Of a DNA stretch of 38,938 bases, positions 16,597-24,271 are shown one piece after another (position 1 is the first letter of the stretch; every line of letters starts with the position of its first letter). The notes beneath the pieces are model-generated. The model did no database searches and had not been told where the DNA came from. It saw only the letters and a program-made list of their open reading frames with translations. The translations under genes were made by a program, and so were the position numbers. Origin of the DNA: Caryophanales bacterium (lineage in GTDB: Bacteria; Bacillota; Bacilli; Bacillales; DSM-4216); assembly GCA_014896555.1 (NCBI GenBank), contig JADBKC010000014.1, forward strand, positions 1 through 38,938, written 5' to 3'.

Positions 16597-16785
16597 ATGC
16601 CATTTATTCAGATTCATTTGCTAGAAGGCAGATCAGAAGAGAAAATCAAAGAAGTGATTAAAAATGTTACAGACTGTGTCGCAGAGACATTAGATGCACC
16701 GCTAGCAAATATACGCGTCGTTGTAACAGAGATTCCTCCCACACATTGGGGCACTGCAGGAAAAACGAAAGCGGAAACAAAATAA
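16597..16785 (+). CDS. 4-oxalocrotonate tautomerase (DmpI/XylH type)
   Basis: 62 residues, the exact size of this enzyme. After removal of the start Met the N-terminal Pro1 acts as general base; the catalytic arginines are in LLEGRS and ANIRVVVTE (equivalent to Arg11 and Arg39). It isomerises 2-hydroxymuconate to 2-oxo-3-hexenedioate, the step between the dehydrogenase and the decarboxylase of this operon. AGGAGG lies 7 bases upstream of ATG 16597. It is the last gene of the operon and is followed by a terminator. Confidence 0.93.
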   Translation: MPFIQIHLLEGRSEEKIKEVIKNVTDCVAETLDAPLANIRVVVTEIPPTHWGTAGKTKAETK

Positions 16786-16810
16786 AGAACTGCATAGAAA
16801 AGGCTGACTA

Positions 16811-16853
16811 AGCGGAAAGCATCAGTTTCCTAACTGTGTTTTTCCGCTTTTTT
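16811..16853 (+). terminator. Terminator of the aromatic operon
   Basis: AGCGGAAA pairs with TTTCCGCT (16841-16848). A nested hairpin CAGTT-TCCT-AACTG sits inside, and a run of six T residues follows. The 3' end of the convergent acetyltransferase gene (stop at 16830-16832) overlaps it, so the same DNA encodes that protein's last residues. Confidence 0.85.
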
Positions 16854-17615
16854 CATGTATTCTGAAGTTTTTTTGAAAATGGAATTAGAAAAAAGTGTCT
16901 TCACTGCTTTCATGAATTCTGTAGGATCATTGAATTTAACCAGTTTTTGCTGTCCTGTTTTGGAAAAGCGGATTCTCATCTGTTTATCCGTGACGGAAAG
17001 AGTTTGATCGCTAAAACATTGGGCGATTAATGGAGAACTATTAAACGGGGATTTTTCATGAAACGTAATTTGTTCTTTGATATTCGTCAATTTTTCCCAA
17101 GGGAGTTCTGTCAATGAGAAGGCATATTTGATGATCCAGCGTTCTTGGGATTTCATTTCGAGCACATGTGTACCCTTTTGAGTTTGTAAACGGCGGGCTC
17201 GAAAACTTCCTGCCGCTGAGGTTACAGCCGATCCTCCAATCTCGATTGGGGAGAGTGCAAGCTGATTGCCAAATCCAGCATCCACTAGCCATATCGAATC
17301 GACAAGATCAAGAAGAATCATCACATGAGTGCCATCAATCGCCCAATTATTTCCATTAAAAATGGTGCCAGATACTAATTTTACATCGTATCCCTCTTCT
17401 TTAAGCTGCAAATAAAGAAATGGGTTTAGCTCATAGCACATCCCGCCCCTATATTGGGAAAATTTTTGAAAGAGAAAGGTTTCTGTGATCGGCATCGTAT
17501 TTTTGGTAATAACATCAAGATTTTCAAAAGGATATTGACTGGCGAACTGTCTCAGTAAACAGCCAATTTTCTCAATCGTGCTTTTGTTGTCTGCTTCCTG
17601 TTTTTCCGCTTTCAT
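16830..17615 (-). CDS. nat: Arylamine N-acetyltransferase
   Basis: 261 residues with the full catalytic triad of the family: Cys60 in YRGGMCYELN, His97 in DGTHVMI and Asp112 in VDAGFGNQ. The family block PFENLD is at 29-34. It transfers acetyl from acetyl-CoA to aromatic amines or hydrazines. It faces the aromatic operon tail to tail and shares its terminator region. A functional link, such as detoxifying aminoaromatics, is possible but only inferred. The start ATG 17615 lies behind a purine-rich GGGGTG segment on the minus strand. Confidence 0.9.
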   Translation of the reverse strand: MKAEKQEADNKSTIEKIGCLLRQFASQYPFENLDVITKNTMPITETFLFQKFSQYRGGMCYELNPFLYLQLKEEGYDVKLVSGTIFNGNNWAIDGTHVMILLDLVDSIWLVDAGFGNQLALSPIEIGGSAVTSAAGSFRARRLQTQKGTHVLEMKSQERWIIKYAFSLTELPWEKLTNIKEQITFHEKSPFNSSPLIAQCFSDQTLSVTDKQMRIRFSKTGQQKLVKFNDPTEFMKAVKTLFSNSIFKKTSEYMKKAEKHS

Positions 17616-17757
17616 GGAATCACCCCTGCACTCATTGTAGTCTTTTCAGCTGAAAGCCTGCAACCATTTCTCATTTCCAGTATTTCCTTTAAAGATATTG
17701 AGAAAAAATGGGAACAGTAATAGTTAACGAAAATAGATAGAAAGTAAGGTGGAAAAT

Positions 17758-18000
17758 ATGGATTCATTTCCTCATCTGGATGTTTCTGTTGGCGATATTG
17801 TGTATGTGATTTATCGAAATCCGCATGTTCAGGATGCTGCTAATGTTCAGGAAGCAGCTGTAGTCCGTCATCCTGAACATCCTGATCAACTAGCGCTTTT
17901 CTTGTATGAAACTTATTATCCGCTTTCTGATGAACTGGCTGTTTACAAGAATGAAGAAGAAGCGTACAATGCGTTTCAGTATTATTTTGGAGACATATAG
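17758..18000 (+). CDS. splA: SplA, regulator of spore photoproduct lyase
   Basis: 80 residues, matching the 79-residue SplA of B. subtilis, a TRAP-like protein that lowers expression of splB. The reading frame can be extended to GTG 17749, but ATG 17758 has AAGGTGG 5 bases before it and gives the family length. It lies two bases upstream of splB in the standard splAB operon, expressed in the developing forespore under sigma-G in B. subtilis. A convincing sigma-G promoter could not be picked out in 17616-17757. Confidence 0.88.
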   Translation: MDSFPHLDVSVGDIVYVIYRNPHVQDAANVQEAAVVRHPEHPDQLALFLYETYYPLSDELAVYKNEEEAYNAFQYYFGDI

Positions 18001-18002
18001 TC

Positions 18003-19031
18003 ATGATCAAACCGTTTACACCTCAACTCGTTTATTTTGAACCGCAGGCACTTGAATACCCGCTTGGTGCTAAACTAAAAGACAAATTTGAAAATATGGG
18101 AATGGAAATTCGTTATACAACCTCACACAATCAAGTTAGAAATTTGCCGGGAAAAAATGATTTTCAAAAATACAGAATAGCAAAATCAACACTAGTAGTC
18201 GGAGTCAGGAAAACGTTAAAATTTGATACTTCCAAACCGTCAGCAGAATATGCTATTCCACTAGCAACTGGATGCATGGGGCACTGTCATTATTGCTATT
18301 TGCAAACTACAATGGGCAGTAAGCCATATATACGTACGTATGTCAATGTTGAAGAAATTTTGGAAAAGGCCGCCATGTACATGGAGGATAGGGCGCCGGA
18401 AATAACAAGATTTGAAGCTTCTTGTACTTCAGATGTCGTCGGAATTGACCATTTGACTCATTTGTTAAAAAGAACGATTGAGTTTTTTGGCCAATCGGAA
18501 TTAGGACAGCTTCGTTTTGTGACAAAGTTTCATTATATTGATCATTTGCTCGACGCAAAACATAATGGAAAAACGAGATTTCGCTTCAGCGTCAACGCAG
18601 ATTATATTATAAAACATTTTGAGCCAGGAACGTCTTCTCTTGATGAGCGGATTCATGCGGCAGCAAAAGCGGCAGACGCTGGATATCCGATTGGTTTTAT
18701 TGTGGCTCCCATTTATCTTCACGAAGGTTGGGAAGAAGGATATCGCATATTATTTGAAAAGCTGGAAGGAACCTTGCCCAAGGAAGCCCAGAAAGATGTA
18801 ACGTTTGAATTGATTCAGCACCGTTTTACAAAACCGGCCAAAAAAGTCATTCAAAAAAATTATCCAATGACCAAGTTAGAACTGGATGAAGCCAAAAGAA
18901 GATATAAATGGGGAAGATACGGAATTGGCAAGTATGTATACCCGAAAAGAGAAGAAGAAAAAATCAAAACCGTTCTATCCAATTATATTGAAACTTATTT
19001 TCCGAAAGCAAAGATAGAATATTTTACATGA
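18003..19031 (+). CDS. splB: Spore photoproduct lyase
   Basis: 342 residues, a radical-SAM repair enzyme that reverses 5-thyminyl-5,6-dihydrothymine (spore photoproduct) in UV-damaged spore DNA during germination. The iron-sulfur cluster ligands are Cys91, Cys95 and Cys98 in CMGHCHYCY, and the essential hydrogen-donor Cys141 lies in FEASCTSDVVGIDH. These positions are the same as in B. subtilis SplB. The start ATG 18003 has GGAG about 10 bases upstream. The gene is intact. Confidence 0.96.
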   Translation: MIKPFTPQLVYFEPQALEYPLGAKLKDKFENMGMEIRYTTSHNQVRNLPGKNDFQKYRIAKSTLVVGVRKTLKFDTSKPSAEYAIPLATGCMGHCHYCYLQTTMGSKPYIRTYVNVEEILEKAAMYMEDRAPEITRFEASCTSDVVGIDHLTHLLKRTIEFFGQSELGQLRFVTKFHYIDHLLDAKHNGKTRFRFSVNADYIIKHFEPGTSSLDERIHAAAKAADAGYPIGFIVAPIYLHEGWEEGYRILFEKLEGTLPKEAQKDVTFELIQHRFTKPAKKVIQKNYPMTKLELDEAKRRYKWGRYGIGKYVYPKREEEKIKTVLSNYIETYFPKAKIEYFT

Positions 19032-19038
19032 TTTAAAT

Positions 19039-19085
19039 AACACCTCCGAAATAAATGATACATTTTATTCAGGAGGTGTTTTTTC
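19039..19085 (+). terminator. Terminator of splAB
   Basis: AACACCTCC (19039-19047) pairs exactly with GGAGGTGTT (19072-19080), with a second partly paired AT-rich stem inside, and a T run follows. It starts 8 bases beyond the splB stop codon. Confidence 0.88.
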
Positions 19086-19096
19086 ATCTTCGCTTT

Positions 19097-19340
19097 TTAT
19101 TTCGAGCTTTTTAGGAATTTAAAGGGCGTTTGCTTTTTTACGCTTATAGCCATCAAATCACATACTTCATTCACAATGAACCCCTTTTTGAATTCATTTT
19201 TTGATTGATCGGGATGAGGGGAGAGAGAAAAAGAAATCGGTTCTTTATTTTCAAAATCCAAAATGTGGAGACACTACATTGGCTTTGACGATTTCAACAG
19301 TCTTCACTTTTTGCTTTTTATGATCGTAAATTTCATTTTA
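19097..19340 (-). pseudogene. Possible decayed gene fragment, unidentified
   Basis: The minus strand shows two adjoining coding-like stretches in different frames: KKQKVKTVEIVKANVVSPH, then after a shift near 19262 DFENKEPISFSLSPHPDQSK through FIVNEVCDLMAISVKK to a stop at 19097. No start codon with a ribosome binding site is seen. The composition looks protein-coding rather than random, but the family is not recognised. Confidence 0.35.
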
Positions 19341-19372
19341 GATTTCATTTCTTCGCTTCGTACTTACTGATC

Positions 19373-19490
19373 GAGTGTAAAGAAATTTGTATAATAAAAT
19401 TGTTTTACAGCACATCTTAATAGAGTGCAAAGAAATAAGTGGTATTGTATAATGAAAAATAATGAAAATTCTTTTGCAGCACACCTTAAT
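19373..19490. repeat. Tandem duplicated element with promoter-like core, upstream of tatA
   Basis: Two similar units lie end to end: 19373-19421 and 19423-19490. Both begin GAGTG(T/C)AAAGAAAT, contain TTGTATAAT(A/G)AAA and end TTTT(A/G)CAGCACA(T/C)CTTAAT. The second is about 18 bases longer. The GTG(T/C)AAA and TTT(A/G)CAGCAC parts of each unit are inverted repeats of each other, so each could fold. The TATAAT cores could act as -10 boxes for tatA. Confidence 0.65.
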
Positions 19491-19535
19491 CGGGTCCCCT
19501 CTTTGGGGATATTATGAGGCAAAGGGGAGTTATAC

Positions 19536-19736
19536 ATGAATTTGGGATTTGGTGAGATTGCTCTTATCGTCATTGTAGCCTTGCTGATTTTTGGACCTGC
19601 TAAACTCCCTCAACTAGGAAAAGCTGCTGGACAAACCCTTCATGAATTTAAAAAAGGCATGAAAGGTGTCTTAGAAGATGAAGAGGAAGAGGAAAGGAAA
19701 GAAAAAGCAGCTGTAAAAGATGAAAAGTCCCGATGA
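19536..19736 (+). CDS. tatA: Twin-arginine translocase subunit TatA
   Basis: 66 residues: a short N-terminal membrane helix (GEIALIVIVALLIFG), the FGPAKLPQLGKAAG hinge and amphipathic helix, and a strongly charged tail. This is the classic TatA/TatE pattern; it forms the protein-conducting oligomer of the Tat pathway for folded proteins. No tatC is nearby. Downstream modAB suggests service to a molybdoenzyme, a common Tat substrate class, by inference. AAAGGGGAG lies 9 bases upstream of ATG 19536. The stop codon TGA falls inside the loop of its own terminator hairpin. Confidence 0.93.
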   Translation: MNLGFGEIALIVIVALLIFGPAKLPQLGKAAGQTLHEFKKGMKGVLEDEEEEERKEKAAVKDEKSR

Positions 19737-19750
19737 AATCGGGATTTTTT
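19728..19750 (+). terminator. Terminator of tatA
   Basis: TCCCGAT (19728-19734) pairs with ATCGGGA (19738-19744) around GAA, followed by six T residues. The tatA stop codon is 19734-19736, within the hairpin. Confidence 0.88.
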
Positions 19751-19789
19751 ATCGTGCTTGAACGTTACTTCAAGGCCATTGACAGAACG

Positions 19790-19801
19790 TATGGATCCAT
19801 A
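19790..19801. promoter_or_regulatory. 12-bp perfect palindrome upstream of modA
   Basis: TATGGATCCATA is self-complementary and lies 84 bases before the modA start. It could be an operator, but chance cannot be excluded and it does not match a molybdate-regulator site I can name. Confidence 0.3.
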
Positions 19802-19884
19802 TCAGCTTCTTTCCACCAGGCGATAGTGAATTCATGAATAGGACTTCCCCTTTTTTAGGGCAATGATTTTATTGGAGGACATGA

Positions 19885-20685
19885 ATGATGGTAAAAAAAA
19901 TGGGTATCCTGATGATGGCAGCTTTGCTTTTGGTTGCGGCAGGTTGCTCTGGAAAGTCACAGGGTGGAGCACAGAATCAAGCAGAAGAGAAGAAAATCAC
20001 CGTTTCAGCAGCAGCTAGTTTGCAGCCGGTTCTTGACGAGATTGTTTCCGAGTTTGAAAAAAAACATAAGGATTTTCATGTTACTGTAAACTACGGTGGT
20101 TCAGGTGCATTAGCCCAACAGATTTCTCAAGGCGCTCCTGTGGACTTATTTTTATCTGCATCCACAGATAACGTTGACCAATTAAAGAAAAAGAATCTTG
20201 TTAGCAAGGACGATTTGTTGTTAGAAAATGAGCTTGTTGTTGCTGTGCCGAAAGGAGAATCTTCAAGTATTTCAGATATGAAGGACTTGAAGGGGGATCG
20301 TGTGAAAAAAATAGCCATTGGGACACCAGACGCTGTTCCTGCAGGCCAATATGCGAAACAAACGTTGGAATTTTTAAAATTATGGAATGATTTGAAAAGC
20401 AAGATGGTTTATACGAAGGATGTTAGACAAGCTTTAAGCTATGTGGAAACTGGCAGCGTGGATGCAGCGTTTGTTTATAAAACAGATGCTTTATCTTCCC
20501 AAAAGGTGAAAATTGCATTCGTAGTGAATAAAAAGTGGCATGACCCTATCGTTTACGAAATGGCGGTCATAAAGAATCATCAAGAAAAAGAGGCAGAGGA
20601 ATTTGCTAGCTTTTTACAAGACAAGCACAGCCAATCTGTATTTAAAAAATATGGCTATTTCATTCCGTCTAAGGAGCATTCCTAA
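19885..20685 (+). CDS. modA: Molybdate ABC transporter substrate-binding lipoprotein
   Basis: 266 residues. A lipoprotein signal peptide ends in LVAAGC (lipidated Cys21). The mature part has ModA hallmarks: VSAAASLQPVLDEI, NYGGSGALAQQISQGAPVDLFLSAS and IAIGTPDAVPAGQYA, which form the molybdate or tungstate site. GGAGG lies 6 bases before ATG 19885 (a second ATG follows at once). It overlaps modB by one base. Confidence 0.93.
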   Translation: MMVKKMGILMMAALLLVAAGCSGKSQGGAQNQAEEKKITVSAAASLQPVLDEIVSEFEKKHKDFHVTVNYGGSGALAQQISQGAPVDLFLSASTDNVDQLKKKNLVSKDDLLLENELVVAVPKGESSSISDMKDLKGDRVKKIAIGTPDAVPAGQYAKQTLEFLKLWNDLKSKMVYTKDVRQALSYVETGSVDAAFVYKTDALSSQKVKIAFVVNKKWHDPIVYEMAVIKNHQEKEAEEFASFLQDKHSQSVFKKYGYFIPSKEHS

Positions 20686-21350
20686 TGGCAAGTTCTTTAT
20701 GGGAACCGGTCTTTTTATCTCTAAAGCTCGCTTTCGGAGCAACGATGATCGTGCTTATTTTCGGGCTAGCAGCGGCAAAATGGATGGCCACCTATTCTTT
20801 TAAGGGAAAATTGCTCGTGGAGCTTTTGTTTCTTTTACCGATCGTTTTGCCGCCAACTGTTGTAGGATTTATATTAATCGTATTATTTGGCGGGGATTCT
20901 TTGCTAGGACGGGCGGTTGAGTCGATATTCGACCAACCGCTAATGTTTACACAATGGGCTGCGCTCATTTCTGCTACGGTTGTATCGTTTCCGCTGATGT
21001 ACCAGTCGCTTAGCATAGGATTTCAGGAAATGGACCAAGAAATCATTCAGGCTGCCCGCCTAGACCGTGCTTCTTGGCTGCAAATATTAATCTATATTGA
21101 ACTGCCGCTTATATGGAAAGCGATAATGGCGGGAATCTTTCTTAGCTTTGCTAGGGCATTAGGCGAATTTGGCGCTACGCTTATGTTTGCAGGCAATATT
21201 CCTGGTAAAACTCAAACTACCGCAATCGCCATTTATATGGCAATGGAAAGCGGGGATATGAAAACAGCGTGGATATTGGTCATTGTGTTGATGGCGATTT
21301 CATTTGTCTTGCTGTTTGTCGTCCAGATGATGAAGAAGAAATCATCTTGA
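20685..21350 (+). CDS. modB: Molybdate ABC transporter permease
   Basis: 221 residues with five or six membrane helices and the permease EAA-type loop (EMDQEIIQAARLDRASWLQILIYIELPL), where the ATPase docks. The FARALGEFGATLMFAGNIPG motif is diagnostic for ModB. The ATG start shares its A with the modA stop codon. No modC ATPase follows; the next gene is a penicillin-binding protein 450 bases away. The ATPase must come from elsewhere, as in the B. subtilis yvgL-yvgM pair as I recall it. Confidence 0.93.
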   Translation: MASSLWEPVFLSLKLAFGATMIVLIFGLAAAKWMATYSFKGKLLVELLFLLPIVLPPTVVGFILIVLFGGDSLLGRAVESIFDQPLMFTQWAALISATVVSFPLMYQSLSIGFQEMDQEIIQAARLDRASWLQILIYIELPLIWKAIMAGIFLSFARALGEFGATLMFAGNIPGKTQTTAIAIYMAMESGDMKTAWILVIVLMAISFVLLFVVQMMKKKSS

Positions 21351-21804
21351 AAATAGAATGATCCGAAATCCATCGTTTCCTGATTTGTTATTGAGTTTCC
21401 GCTTTCCCCCTATTTCCCCCTCAAGTATGATTTCGACCTATCCCCTTGACTTTTTTATCAGTTTTCTTGCAGAAATTTGAACTTTTCCACACGGAATGGG
21501 AGATAATCATCTAGACAAAAAATGAGCAACAAGAGTAAAATCAATGAGACATGAATCTCAAAACTGGCCATTAAGGGAAAGAAAATGAATGCAGTAATGG
21601 AAGTTTTTCTCTCTTAAAGAATAACTGTTGTTGAAATTCGTTATGTTATAATGTTTCTCAGCATAAGGAGCTTCATTGCTTTCATGGACTTTTCTTTACT
21701 GCCATTAGTTAGCTAGAGCAAATGAAACCCGTTGAGAATGTGAACAGAGCTGATTATAGAACTTTTATGGACTAGTGTTAACAACAGGGGGAACCAAAAA
21801 AGAC
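21351..21804. other. Intergenic region before the penicillin-binding protein gene
   Basis: About 450 bases without a recognised gene. TTATAATG occurs near 21647, about 160 bases before the likely start, and may be a -10 box, but no good -35 lies at the right distance. No terminator hairpin was found directly after modB. Confidence 0.4.
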
Positions 21805-23766
21805 ATGGGAACAAGTTTAGATACAATGAAGAACATTTGGAGAAAATTCCATTTAACCCAAGTGTTTATTTTGCTTCTTTCTATTTGCATACTTGTTTTG
21901 TTGGGATTTGTGATCTATTTTATGAAATCAGCAGATGTAGAGTCTTTAAAAAAAGGCTTGTCACAGCAAACGATTATTTATGACAAAGACGGGGACGTTG
22001 CCAGTAAATTATCAGCTAATCGGTCGGATAGTGTGCCGATCAAGAAAATACCGGATTCTTTGCAAAATGCGGTCATTTCGATTGAAGACCATCAATTTTA
22101 CAACCATAACGGATTTTATTTAAAAGGAATGTTGAGAGCATTTGTGGAAGATATAGTGCATGGAAGTGCGGTCCAAGGCGGTAGCACGATTACGCAGCAG
22201 CTGACGAAAAATGCGCTGCTTTCACCGGAAAAAACATTGAAGCGAAAAATTGAAGAACTCTTTCTTGCGATCCAAATTGAAAAAGTGTATAAGAAAAAAG
22301 AAATACTAGAAATGTACTTAAACACCATTTACTTTGGCCAAGGTGCATGGGGGGTTCAAAATGCATCGGAAAAGTATTTTGGAAAAAATGTAGAAGAATT
22401 GAATTTGAGTGAATCAGCATTGCTTGCTGGCCTCATTAAAGCTCCGTCCGCCCTTGATCCGTATGATCATTACGAAGCGGCCATCAAACGCCGCAACGTT
22501 GTATTAGATCAAATGGTGAAATATGGGTACATCACACAAGAAGAAGCAAACAAAGCAAAAAGTACGACCATTGTACTGAAAGACGGAAGCAAGGACCCGC
22601 TAAAAGAAAAATATCCTTATTTTGGCGATGCTGTTATTGAAGAAGCTGTCAATCGATATGGCCTTTCTCAAAAAGATCTGTTGGAGAAGGGGTATAAAAT
22701 TTACACAACGATGGATCAAAATATCCAATCTGAATTGGAAAAAGTGTATAAAGAGGATTGGCTTTTTCCAAAAGGTGTTCATGGAGGAGATGTTCAAAGC
22801 GCTGTTGTTCTGTTAGATCCACATAATGGAGGGGTTTTAGGGGTTGTAGGAAGCCGAGGAGAACATGTATTCCGCGGATTCAGCTACGCTACGCAAATGA
22901 AAACGTCCCCTGGCTCTACGATTAAACCTCTCGCTGTTTATACACCAGCGTTAGAAGAAGGATATCAGCCAACGAGCATGCTGAAAGATGAAAAAATGAA
23001 ATTCGGCGATTATGACCCTTCCAACTATGATGGAGTTTACAAAGGAGAAGTTCCAATGTACGAAGCGGTCGAAAAATCACTGAATGTACCAGCTGTTTGG
23101 CTTTTAAATAAAATTGGATTGGATAAAGGAATAGATGCATTAAATCGGTTCGGAATCCCTCTTGAAAAAGGGGATCGGAACTTGAGCATTGCTCTTGGCG
23201 GAATGTATAAAGGGGTTTCACCATTGCAAATGGCGTCTGCCTATTCGACATTTGCCAATGGGGGTGTTCGTCAAGAAGGCCATTTTATCAGAAAAATTGT
23301 GGATCCTAACGGCAAGGTGGTGGCAGAGTGGAAAGGCGAAGGAAAGCGGGTTACAAGTAAAAAAGTAGCTGATGAAATGAATTCTATGCTGTTGAACGTA
23401 GTCGAAGAAGGAACTGGAAGAAAAGCATCAATTCCAGGGTACAAAATCGCCGGAAAGACAGGATCTACCCAAGTGCCCATTGAAGGTGTGGATGGGACAA
23501 AGGATCAATGGTTTATAGGGTATACGCCTAATGTGGTGGGAGCTGTCTGGCTTGGCTTTGACAGCAACAATGATTATTTGACAAGCAACAGTTCTGATGG
23601 CGTAGTGCCGGTATTTCGGGAAGTCATGGAAAAAACTTTGCCGTTTATAAAAAATGAATCCTTTGATGTAGTGCCCATTCAAAAACAAATAGAGAAAAAG
23701 GCGAAAAAAGATTGGAAAGAAAAACTAATTGAAGAATGGAAGAATTTTTTTAAGACATCGTTTTAG
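21805..23766 (+). CDS. Class A penicillin-binding protein (transglycosylase/transpeptidase)
   Basis: 653 residues from ATG 21805. There is one N-terminal membrane anchor (about 18-40), then a glycosyltransferase-51 domain with catalytic Glu94 in EDHQFYNH and QGGSTITQQLTKN. A transpeptidase domain follows with S371-T-I-K, S425-L-N and K551-T-G. It polymerises and cross-links peptidoglycan. Size and architecture fit B. subtilis PbpG (PBP2d, made during sporulation) or PbpD; PbpG is the better guess but not proven. The frame opens at GTG 21775, but that codon lacks a ribosome binding site; ATG 21805 has AGGGGG 13 bases upstream, so the start is tentative. The stop lies in the terminator loop. 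Confidence 0.92.
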   Translation: MGTSLDTMKNIWRKFHLTQVFILLLSICILVLLGFVIYFMKSADVESLKKGLSQQTIIYDKDGDVASKLSANRSDSVPIKKIPDSLQNAVISIEDHQFYNHNGFYLKGMLRAFVEDIVHGSAVQGGSTITQQLTKNALLSPEKTLKRKIEELFLAIQIEKVYKKKEILEMYLNTIYFGQGAWGVQNASEKYFGKNVEELNLSESALLAGLIKAPSALDPYDHYEAAIKRRNVVLDQMVKYGYITQEEANKAKSTTIVLKDGSKDPLKEKYPYFGDAVIEEAVNRYGLSQKDLLEKGYKIYTTMDQNIQSELEKVYKEDWLFPKGVHGGDVQSAVVLLDPHNGGVLGVVGSRGEHVFRGFSYATQMKTSPGSTIKPLAVYTPALEEGYQPTSMLKDEKMKFGDYDPSNYDGVYKGEVPMYEAVEKSLNVPAVWLLNKIGLDKGIDALNRFGIPLEKGDRNLSIALGGMYKGVSPLQMASAYSTFANGGVRQEGHFIRKIVDPNGKVVAEWKGEGKRVTSKKVADEMNSMLLNVVEEGTGRKASIPGYKIAGKTGSTQVPIEGVDGTKDQWFIGYTPNVVGAVWLGFDSNNDYLTSNSSDGVVPVFREVMEKTLPFIKNESFDVVPIQKQIEKKAKKDWKEKLIEEWKNFFKTSF

Positions 23767-23781
23767 GCGATGTCTTTTTTT
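23754..23781 (+). terminator. Terminator of the penicillin-binding protein gene
   Basis: GACATCG (23754-23760) pairs with CGATGTC (23768-23774) around TTTTAGG, followed by seven T residues. The gene's stop codon TAG is in the loop. Confidence 0.9.
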
Positions 23782-24139
23782 GTGAGTGAAACATTCTGTG
23801 ATAAAAATGAAACGGTCATGGAATTTACTTGATGGCACGATGTATGGAGACTGTTTGGTTGGATCCGTCATTCTGAAATGGTAGACAAAAACAGAGGTTC
23901 ATCTGTTTCAACGGGAAGAAAAGGACATTTTTCGTTTCTCTAGTCCTTTGTTTATGAAAGCTGCCCGAAAGTTTTGTTGAAGTGATCTCTTAAATTTGAA
24001 AGGGAATGGTGATACGAAGATAGAATAGGAATGAGAGAAAAAAACTGAAAACAAGCGAGAATAGGAGAATGACGCGTATGTAAGCGATATCAAAATAAGT
24101 TGATGATTCTAAAAAGTCAAAAAATTTCCCGGAAAGGTA

Positions 24140-24168
24140 TTGACCAGAACGAAAATCAGCAGTATTAT
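24140..24168 (+). promoter_or_regulatory. Sigma-A promoter for ilvE-ilvD
   Basis: TTGACC (24140-24145), a 17-base spacer and TATTAT (24163-24168) give a good sigma-A promoter about 100 bases before ilvE. The preceding 23782-24139 contains nothing recognised. Confidence 0.65.
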
Positions 24169-24183
24169 TTACCTCAATTAAAC

Positions 24184-24198
24184 AATATTCTGATACGG
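24184..24198. promoter_or_regulatory. Possible CodY-binding site upstream of ilvE
   Basis: AATATTCTGATACGG matches the CodY consensus AATTTTCWGAAAATT at 10 of 15 positions. It lies just downstream of the predicted -10 box, a position suited to repression. CodY controls ilv genes in Bacillus; the match is only moderate. Confidence 0.35.
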
Positions 24199-24271
24199 CA
24201 GATAAATAAAATTATTCGAATAGTTTCCGCCATTAAATTTCTATTTTTTAACTATCGAGGAGTGAACAAAA

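Noticed and set aside
17699-17757. Sigma-G promoter for splAB
   Set aside because: A TGAGAA hexamer is present, but no CATANTA-type -10 lies 17-18 bases downstream; expected from B. subtilis but not supported here.
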